41,087 nucleotides of DNA from Deltaproteobacteria bacterium (lineage in GTDB: Bacteria > Desulfobacterota > Desulfarculia > Adiutricales > Adiutricaceae): NCBI GenBank assembly GCA_031269825.1, contig JAISYP010000112.1, forward strand, positions 1 through 41,087. Direction: 5' to 3'. Position numbers and translations under genes: made by a program. Position 1 is the stretch's first letter; every line of letters starts with the position of its first letter. The notes under the pieces are model-generated. The model did not search any database. It saw only the letters and a program-made list of their open reading frames with translations, and was not told the DNA's origin. Positions 35,979 to 41,087 of the stretch are shown here, piece after piece.

Positions 35979-36101
35979 CTGAAGCGGGAACGATTAATTC
36001 TGGAAGACGGCGTCACGTTGGGGTTGGCTTGGGGATGGCTCGAGTCGCGGGCCTTGGGTTGGCTAGCGCGTCTTTTTTACATCTTGGACGGTATTGTCAC
36101 C

Positions 36102-36428
36102 ATGAACAAGTCTGAATTGATCGAGGAATTGTCTAAAAAAGACAGTTTGAACCTTAAATTGGCTGAGCGGATTGTGAATATCTTTTTCGACACCATCATT
36201 GAAGGTATGTTCAGTGGCGAAAGAGTGGAATTACGCGGGTTCAGCTCTTTTCGGATCAAACACTATCCGCCTTATCAGGGTCGCAATCCAAAAAGCGGCG
36301 GGGCTATCATTGTTAAGGCCAAAAAAATGCCTTTCTTTAAGGTCGGCAAGGAACTGCGGGACATGGTTAACCAGGACAAGACCCAGGACAAGACCGAGGA
36401 CAATGATAATGATAGTGATAAAGGTTGA
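36102..36428 (+). CDS. ihfB: HU/IHF family DNA-bending protein, IHF-beta-like
   Basis: A 108-residue nucleoid protein. MNKSELIEELSKKDSLNLKL, GERVELRGFSSFRI and YQGRNPKSGGAI (with the DNA-intercalating Pro), then KMPFFKVGKELRDMVN, match the beta subunit of integration host factor closely. It adds an unusual hydrophilic, acidic tail (DKTQDKTEDNDNDSDKG) of about 18 residues. IHF bends DNA for recombination, replication initiation and sigma54 promoters. An alpha subunit is not in the window. The ATG at 36102 is set by family alignment; the ribosome site is weak. Confidence 0.88.
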   Translation: MNKSELIEELSKKDSLNLKLAERIVNIFFDTIIEGMFSGERVELRGFSSFRIKHYPPYQGRNPKSGGAIIVKAKKMPFFKVGKELRDMVNQDKTQDKTEDNDNDSDKG

Positions 36429-36550
36429 ACTTTATTAAAATATTTTTAATATAGTTAAATCTTTACTTGATTTTTAAGCTTACTCTCTAACTTGCCGATA
36501 AAGAGTTGGGTTTTAATGACTAAGACCTATCTCAACCAGGGAGGGTAAGC

Positions 36551-36760
36551 GTGGTATCTTCAATTTTCGATTCCAGTAACAGCTTGCCGGGTAAGCTGGT
36601 GAGCACTCTCTTCGAAGGCCAGAAGCAGCAGATGGATCTGGCCATCAAAACTGTCCAATTGGTGGCGGAGCAGCAGTTGGCCTTGCAGCGGCAGCAAACC
36701 ACCTTACAGACCGTGGCTCTCATGACCGGTCTGGGCTCCAAGCTGGACATTTTCGCGTAA
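36551..36760 (+). CDS. Small helical protein, possibly motility-related
   Basis: A 69-residue protein, helical and Gln-rich (QKQQMDLAIKTVQLVAEQQL, then ALQRQQTTLQTVALMTGLG). It vaguely resembles the YjfB-type small motility proteins, but the match is weak and I do not assign a function. GGGAGGG lies 5 nt before the GTG start, and a strong terminator follows, which supports a real, separately expressed gene. Confidence 0.6.
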   Translation: MVSSIFDSSNSLPGKLVSTLFEGQKQQMDLAIKTVQLVAEQQLALQRQQTTLQTVALMTGLGSKLDIFA

Positions 36761-36796
36761 ACTTGGTCTGTCCCTTTTAGGGGTAGACAATAGCTT

Positions 36797-36841
36797 GGAG
36801 GCTTGGCCTGGGTTTGCTCCCTAGTCAGCCTCCTTTTTTTT
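36797..36841 (+). terminator. Rho-independent terminator
   Basis: GGAGGCT and AGCCTCC form a stem with a 23-nt loop, directly followed by eight T. It ends the small-protein transcript. Confidence 0.8.
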
Positions 36842-36975
36842 CCGGGCGTTCCATTCTCTGGTCGTTTTAGTCGATTATTGGCTAATTAAGCCAGAACAAA
36901 CAGCGAAATAATTGTAATTAACTATTTTTTTACGCTAATATTATTTTTTTTGTTCTTATTAAACTGGTATCGCTT

Positions 36976-37890
36976 ATGAGCTTTAAATATATAGATTTAT
37001 TCGCGGGCATTGGTGGCTTCCATCAAGCCGCTTCTCTTTTAAGCGGTCAATGCGTCTTCGCTAGTGAAATAAATGATGAGGCTAGAAAAGCGTATTCATT
37101 AAATTATGGTTTTTCCCCAGCCGGCGATATAACTAAAATTAACGCTAAGGATATACCCGATCACGATTTTCTGTTCGCGGGTTTTCCTTGCCAACCATTT
37201 AGTATTATTGGCAATCAATTGGGATTTAATGATATAAGAGGAACATTATTTTTTGAAATAGCTAGAATTTTAAAAGAAAAACAACCAAATATGTTTATTC
37301 TTGAAAATGTTAAGCAGTTAACTACTCATAATAATGGTATGACTTTAAATGTTATATTAGATCAATTACAAAAATGTGGTTACAAAGTTTTTTGGAGTGT
37401 TTTAAACGCTTTAGATTTTAATTTACCTCAAAAAAGGGAAAGAATTATTATAGTTGGCTTTTTAAATAATGATATTGATTTTATTTTTCCTAATATTAAG
37501 TCTCACTGGGATTTGAAATCAATATTAGAATCCGATGAAGATATCGATCCTAAGCATTTTGTTAGCGCTCATATTTTACAAAAACGATTGTCAAAACATC
37601 AAAGCATGTTCAACCCAGCTATTTGGCATGAAAATAAAAGTGGAAACATTTCTAGTTATCCATATTCATGCGCTTTACGAGCAGGAGCTTCATATAATTA
37701 CTTATTAGTTAATGGTAAACGTAGATTAACTCCTAGGGAAATGCTAAGACTACAAGGCTTTTCTGACTCATTTAAAATTGTTTGTAGCGACTTTCAGACC
37801 AGAAGACAAGCGGGTAACGCGGTTCCGGTAAACATAATCGCCGCTGTTTTACAAGCCATGATCGAGATAAAGAACAAAATTAAGCCATAA
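36976..37890 (+). CDS. C5 cytosine-specific DNA methyltransferase
   Basis: A 304-residue DNA (cytosine-5) methyltransferase. Motif I YIDLFAGIGGFHQA, motif IV GFPCQPFS with the catalytic Cys, motif VI ILENVK, motif VIII QKRERIIIVG and motif X QAGNAVPV are all intact. The target-recognition region between VIII and IX is short (about 90 residues), so specificity cannot be read. No restriction enzyme or vsr gene is next to it. The gene is much more AT-rich than its neighbours, which points to acquisition by transfer. No good ribosome site is visible before the ATG. Confidence 0.93.
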   Translation: MSFKYIDLFAGIGGFHQAASLLSGQCVFASEINDEARKAYSLNYGFSPAGDITKINAKDIPDHDFLFAGFPCQPFSIIGNQLGFNDIRGTLFFEIARILKEKQPNMFILENVKQLTTHNNGMTLNVILDQLQKCGYKVFWSVLNALDFNLPQKRERIIIVGFLNNDIDFIFPNIKSHWDLKSILESDEDIDPKHFVSAHILQKRLSKHQSMFNPAIWHENKSGNISSYPYSCALRAGASYNYLLVNGKRRLTPREMLRLQGFSDSFKIVCSDFQTRRQAGNAVPVNIIAAVLQAMIEIKNKIKP

Positions 37891-38088
37891 TAATAAAATT
37901 AAGTTTTGGTAATGTTAAATATTGTTTTAGTATTTAACTATTATAGCGTTATTTTTTAAATAATTACATTTTAAATTGCATTAAATTATGTCTTAAAAAG
38001 CAAGAAATAAAAAACATTAGTTTTTAGGTACTAATTATCTTTTAATAAACTTTATTTAAGGCCTATTTTAGTCATAAATCCGGGGTTC

Positions 38089-39510
38089 TTATCGTCTGGC
38101 CTTTAAAATGGCCAGAGCCATGGCCGCGGCCGTGGCTCCGTTTAAGGATTCCACTTGGGGATTCATGGGGATGGCTATTTTTTTTTCTCTCGGCCACAGA
38201 CTATCCAGGCCCGGGCCTTCTACGCCTAAAGCCAACCCCAAGCCTTTGGGTAAGTTGGCCTGGAAAATATTGTCGCCTCGGGGGGAGAGGGCGTAAATGT
38301 CCGCTCGCCCTAAATCTGGTAAACTTCGGTAACTAGGGCCTTGAAAAAGGGGCGTCTGGAAAACGGCTGGCCCGGCGGCGCGCAAGGCTCGGAAATGGAA
38401 AGGACTGGCCGCTTCCGTTAGCAAAACCACCGCGGTTTCCATGGCCGCGGCGGAACGAATGACGGCCCCCACGTTTTTGGGATCTTGGAAAGGAACTAAA
38501 AGCCAGGGCGATGGTTGGATTTGAGTCTCGTCCCAGTCCAACAAAGGCGGGGTTTTGAGCCAAATGATCGGCGGGCCGGTTCCTAAGACATCTAGTTCTG
38601 GGAAAATCTCGGGTCGGAGAAAAAAAACTGGCCAGTGACTTTTGATGGTCAAATTGGCCAGATCCCGGGGGTTAGTGGCGATAATCCCCAGGATCCGATC
38701 GCCCTGGTTTAATAACAGCTCTTGGGTAATTTTAGCCCCAAAAGCCAGCGTCTGGCCTTGACGCCGTTGGTGACGGCCTTCTAAAAGCTTAAGCCACGAG
38801 CGGAATCGGGGGTTTTGTGGACTGGCTATTTCCGTGACGCGTGGGGTAGGGGTCTTGGGTTGGCTCGGGGTTTTTTTGGTTAAAGACAACAAAGAGCGTT
38901 TATGAGATCCAACCTGGTAGTACTTTACGGCTAAATTGGTAAAATTGGCCCAGGCGGAATTTTTCGCGGCGTCGGCGATCTCTTGGTCGATCATGGGCCC
39001 TTTGAGGACAAACAGCTGTCCTTTTTGGGGTAAGATCGTCGCGGCTAGTTCGACAATCTCCGGTAAAGGGCCAAAATCTCGGGTTATAATGGCATCAATA
39101 AGGCCGGGGAAGCTAGATCCTACTTTGTGAGGATAAACCTGGACATTGGTCAATCCTAATAGGTCAATGGCCTCTTCCAAAAAGGCGAGTCTTTTTAAGC
39201 GGGGTTCCGCGAGGATAACGCGCCAATGAGGGCGTCGGATGGCCAGGGGTAAACCAGGAAAACCAGCCCCCGAGCCCAGATCCAGGAGCGTTCCTGGCTC
39301 GGGCAGGAAATCGGCCACCAAGGCTGAGTCCAGGTAATGCTTGAGGATCAGCTGGTGAGGATTGGTTCTAGTTAGATCCAAATGATCGATGTTTTGGAGT
39401 AAGAGTTGATCCAGGCGTAAAAAGCGACGCCATTGAAGGTCGCTTAGTTCCACCCCAGCTAGGTTAAACTCCAACAACAGGTTCTTGGCTCGGTCTTTGG
39501 TGAAAAACAT
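38089..39510 (-). CDS. rsmG: RsmG-TrmH fusion: 16S rRNA G527 methyltransferase plus SPOUT methyltransferase
   Basis: One 473-residue frame joins two RNA methyltransferases. Residues 1-210 are RsmG/GidB, which makes m7G527 in 16S rRNA: LILKHYLDSALVADFLP, LLDLGSGAGFPGLPLAI, RDFGPLPEIVELA. Residues 225-473 are a TrmH/SpoU-type SPOUT enzyme (2'-O-methylation): substrate domain EIASPQNPRFRSWLKLLEGR, then motif 1 DPKNVGAVIRSA, motif 2 LALGVEGPGL and motif 3 IPMNPQVESLNGATAAAMAL. No stop or frameshift lies between them. Motif 3 reads NGATAAA where VSVAAA is usual. AAGGAAA precedes the ATG. rsmG normally sits beside parA/parB near oriC; here parS sites lie 1.1 kb away but no parAB is in the window. 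Confidence 0.9.
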   Translation of the reverse strand: MFFTKDRAKNLLLEFNLAGVELSDLQWRRFLRLDQLLLQNIDHLDLTRTNPHQLILKHYLDSALVADFLPEPGTLLDLGSGAGFPGLPLAIRRPHWRVILAEPRLKRLAFLEEAIDLLGLTNVQVYPHKVGSSFPGLIDAIITRDFGPLPEIVELAATILPQKGQLFVLKGPMIDQEIADAAKNSAWANFTNLAVKYYQVGSHKRSLLSLTKKTPSQPKTPTPRVTEIASPQNPRFRSWLKLLEGRHQRRQGQTLAFGAKITQELLLNQGDRILGIIATNPRDLANLTIKSHWPVFFLRPEIFPELDVLGTGPPIIWLKTPPLLDWDETQIQPSPWLLVPFQDPKNVGAVIRSAAAMETAVVLLTEAASPFHFRALRAAGPAVFQTPLFQGPSYRSLPDLGRADIYALSPRGDNIFQANLPKGLGLALGVEGPGLDSLWPREKKIAIPMNPQVESLNGATAAAMALAILKARR

Positions 39511-39644
39511 CTTTGTTTCCTTGGCGGGGTTGAAATCCTGGGCTTGATTTTTAGGCCAGCGCTATCATTATGACAGAATTAGGTAGGTTTTAGATTGACC
39601 GAGCCGAACCCCACCCCGGAGCGGAAGGCTGAAAGAGACACGCG

Positions 39645-40343
39645 TTGGAGCCCATGGTCATTTTTGAGGATCGCCAGTTGTTGGTGGTTCAAAAACCACC
39701 CCTTTGGTTGTCTCAAGCGGATAACACCCCACGGCCCGACGTGTTGACGTGGGCCCGACGACATGTGGAAGTCCAGAGTCAAAAGCCAGGTCGGGCTTAC
39801 TTAGGGTTGTGCCATCGCCTGGATTGGGCGGCTGGCGGGTTAATGGCGTTGGCCAAAACCTCCAAAGCCGCCAAAAGGCTCGGCCAACAGTTTTTGGCGC
39901 GAACCATTGGCAAATATTACCTGGCCCTAATTATTGGCGAGCCGCCTTTGGCTGGGCGCCTAAATAATGAACTATACCGGTCTGGTCATTTGACTAGGCT
40001 CGCGGTCAAAGGCGAGCCGGGGACATTGGCTAGGCTCGAGTACCGGGTTTTAGCGAGGGGCCTGATTCACCAGCGAAAGGGCTCGTTATTATCCATCAAA
40101 TTAATGACCGGCTTCAAGCACCAGATCCGAGCCCAATTGGCGGAATTGGGTTTTCCTTTGGTAGGGGATCGGCGTTATGGAGGCTTTATTGGCCCGTCGG
40201 AAGCCATTGGTCTGTGGGCTTATCGGTTAGAACTAGACAGCCCTGTGGGTCAAACCCCCTTAAGTTTCCAAGCCTGGCCCGGGGATTTCTGGCCTTGGAA
40301 CGCTTGGCGAGGCCCGAACTGGACGGATAGCGCTGACGCGTAA
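39645..40343 (+). CDS. RluA-family pseudouridine synthase
   Basis: A 232-residue (229 from the ATG at 39654) RluA-type RNA pseudouridine synthase. HRLDWAAGGLMALAKT carries the catalytic Asp; LIIGEPP, SIKLMTGFKHQIRAQLAELG and LVGDRRYGG are the other family blocks. The usual S in HRLDxxxSG is G, which is tolerated in the family. There is no S4 domain, so it resembles the short RluA/TruC subgroup rather than RluD. The start is uncertain: TTG at 39645 or ATG at 39654, with GGAG lying too close to the ATG. It diverges from the RsmG-TrmH fusion gene. Confidence 0.9.
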   Translation: MEPMVIFEDRQLLVVQKPPLWLSQADNTPRPDVLTWARRHVEVQSQKPGRAYLGLCHRLDWAAGGLMALAKTSKAAKRLGQQFLARTIGKYYLALIIGEPPLAGRLNNELYRSGHLTRLAVKGEPGTLARLEYRVLARGLIHQRKGSLLSIKLMTGFKHQIRAQLAELGFPLVGDRRYGGFIGPSEAIGLWAYRLELDSPVGQTPLSFQAWPGDFWPWNAWRGPNWTDSADA

Positions 40344-40453
40344 TAATTGTTTTAGCCTTAAAAACTGCTTTTTACTGGTAAAAATTCATAAAATTAATCG
40401 TTAAAGATAATATTTAATAAAATTAGATATTGTTTTAGTTTTAACTTATTATT
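40344..40453. other. AT-rich spacer before repeat copy 4
   Basis: About 110 bp of A/T-rich DNA with no gene or clear signal. Confidence 0.3.
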
Positions 40454-40563
40454 GATGGCCTCGCGAAAAGTCCAAAAATCAAGAATCTTAATTTATAAGT
40501 TATTGAAATTAATACTCTTTTTCTTGAAGATTTCCCGTAATTTAGGGTTTTCTCAAAACCATC
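40454..40563 (+). mobile_element. MITE-like repeat, copy 4
   Basis: A 110-bp copy from GATGGCCTCGCGAAAAGTCC to TTTTCTCAAAACCATC. The flanks ATTATT and AAATAT do not match, so the target duplication has decayed or recombined. It touches the parS cluster. Confidence 0.8.
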
Positions 40564-40598
40564 AAATATCAGTTTATCTTCCTTGTCCTGGAGTTTAT

Positions 40599-40614
40599 TG
40601 TTTCACGTGAAACA
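40599..40614 (+). promoter_or_regulatory. parS site 1 (exact)
   Basis: TGTTTCACGTGAAACA, the exact chromosomal parS consensus bound by ParB/Spo0J. Confidence 0.93.
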
Positions 40615-40642
40615 AGAGCCACGTTTAGGTTTAGGTCATTAT

Positions 40643-40658
40643 TGTTTTACGTGAAACA
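40643..40658 (+). promoter_or_regulatory. parS site 2 (one mismatch)
   Basis: TGTTTTACGTGAAACA, one change (C to T) from the consensus. Confidence 0.8.
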
Positions 40659-40727
40659 GTCCATAAGCATTGGCAGTGTTATATTTTTTCCAAAAATATC
40701 AGTTTTTTCCCTTGTCCTTGGTTCTGC

Positions 40728-40743
40728 TGTTTCACGTGAAACA
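40728..40743 (+). promoter_or_regulatory. parS site 3 (exact)
   Basis: TGTTTCACGTGAAACA, identical to the consensus. Confidence 0.93.
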
Positions 40744-40771
40744 AGAGCTATTTTGTGGTTTGGGTTATTAT

Positions 40772-40787
40772 TGTTTCACGTGAAACT
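40772..40787 (+). promoter_or_regulatory. parS site 4 (one mismatch)
   Basis: TGTTTCACGTGAAACT, the last base differing from the consensus. Confidence 0.82.
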
Positions 40788-40830
40788 ACCCATAACCATT
40801 GGTAGAGTTATATTTTTCCAAAAATTATGT

Positions 40831-41087
40831 TTTTCCCTACTTTTCCTAGCCGATCTTTAACAGCCGCCCCTGGCAGTCCATCTAATTTAGCCTAAAAAGG
40901 TTAATTTTAATTAAATTAGGTCATTTTTGGTGGGCTAAAAAAGCTATAAATCAGCTCTCTGGCCCCGAAAACCCTGATTCTACCGTCAAAAAGCGCTCTT
41001 GTAGCGCCCTAATTTTTTAAGGAAGGCAATTTTTGTAGACTTTCGGTCGGTGTCATGTTATTTTGACTGTATGTTTATTTCCAAAAT
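40831..41087. other. Window end without a gene
   Basis: About 260 bp with no open frame of note. An imperfect inverted repeat TCTAATTTAGCC...AATTAGG lies around 40879-40920. I see no clear DnaA-box cluster, so oriC itself is not evident. Confidence 0.35.

Larger units (their letters stand above)
40569..40830 (+). repeat. 129-bp tandem duplication carrying four parS sites
   Basis: Two diverged tandem units (about 40569-40698 and 40699-40830) share the order CTTGTCC...parS...CAAGAGC...parS...CCATAA.CATTGG...GTTATATTTTTCCAAAAAT. Corresponding sites are 129 bp apart, and the two sites in a unit are 44 bp apart (start to start). Confidence 0.85.

Noticed and set aside
40831-41087. Replication origin
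   Set aside because: parS sites suggest closeness to oriC, but I see no cluster of DnaA boxes (TTATCCACA type) or an AT unwinding element beside dnaA/dnaN.

Overview
The window looks like a piece of a Gram-negative, probably Desulfobacterota-type (deltaproteobacterial) chromosome in advanced erosion, as in host-restricted or endosymbiotic bacteria. Intact genes are moderately GC-rich. They are separated by long AT-rich deserts (about 3.9-5.4, 7.3-7.7, 11.4-13.9, 15.1-15.9, 16.6-18.7 and 28.5-30.4 kb) that hold gene remains, small repeats and hairpins. Taxonomy is inferred from gene content (IHF-beta-like protein, PilZ and HD-GYP signalling, a C-terminal-barrel autotransporter, FG-GAP protein, an RsmG-TrmH fusion) and is not certain.

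Layout. 0.2-3.9 kb (minus strand): FHA/GAF/AAA+ regulator, CorC-like CBS protein and a shortened LarC. 4.4-7.3 kb: a short transposable repeat, an array of covarying hairpins, and the wreck of a DUF1156/COG1743 DNA methylase. 7.7-11.4 kb: an Rpn/PD-(D/E)XK protein, then an overlapping operon of two flavodoxin-like proteins, dUTPase and a WalJ-type metallo-hydrolase. 11.6-13.9 kb: a second repeat copy, a ruined N4/N6 DNA methyltransferase and tRNA-Arg. 14.3-16.6 kb: a QueG-like Fe-S protein, a third repeat copy and an S24 repressor. 18.7-23.4 kb: an orphan leuC, a pseudo-receiver/TPR protein paired with a PilZ protein, and a secreted FG-GAP protein. 23.5-24.4 kb: tRNA-Ser, tRNA-His and tRNA-Leu. 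24.3-28.4 kb: a decayed integrative island in tRNA-Leu with two broken integrases and one intact cargo gene, an Lsa-type ABC-F ribosome-protection protein. 30.4-35.4 kb: a large autotransporter and a tandem HD-GYP protein. 36.1-37.9 kb: an IHF-beta-like protein, a small helical protein and an orphan C5 methyltransferase. 38.1-41.1 kb: an RsmG-TrmH fusion, an RluA-type pseudouridine synthase, a fourth repeat copy and a tandemly duplicated cluster of four parS sites. The parS cluster and rsmG suggest the right end is near the replication origin.

Main discoveries: (1) a four-segment translational attenuator with a five-codon leader peptide in front of the ABC-F gene, laid out like the erm attenuators; (2) a roughly 110-bp MITE-like element in four copies, two with exact 6-bp target duplications; (3) parS sites amplified by a 129-bp tandem duplication; (4) a hairpin array whose stems vary by compensating changes; (5) repeated loss of DNA-methylase defence genes beside one surviving AT-rich C5 methyltransferase; (6) several signalling proteins that keep their fold but lack catalytic residues (AAA+ without the GAFTGA loop or Walker B acids, receiver without the phospho-acceptor Asp).
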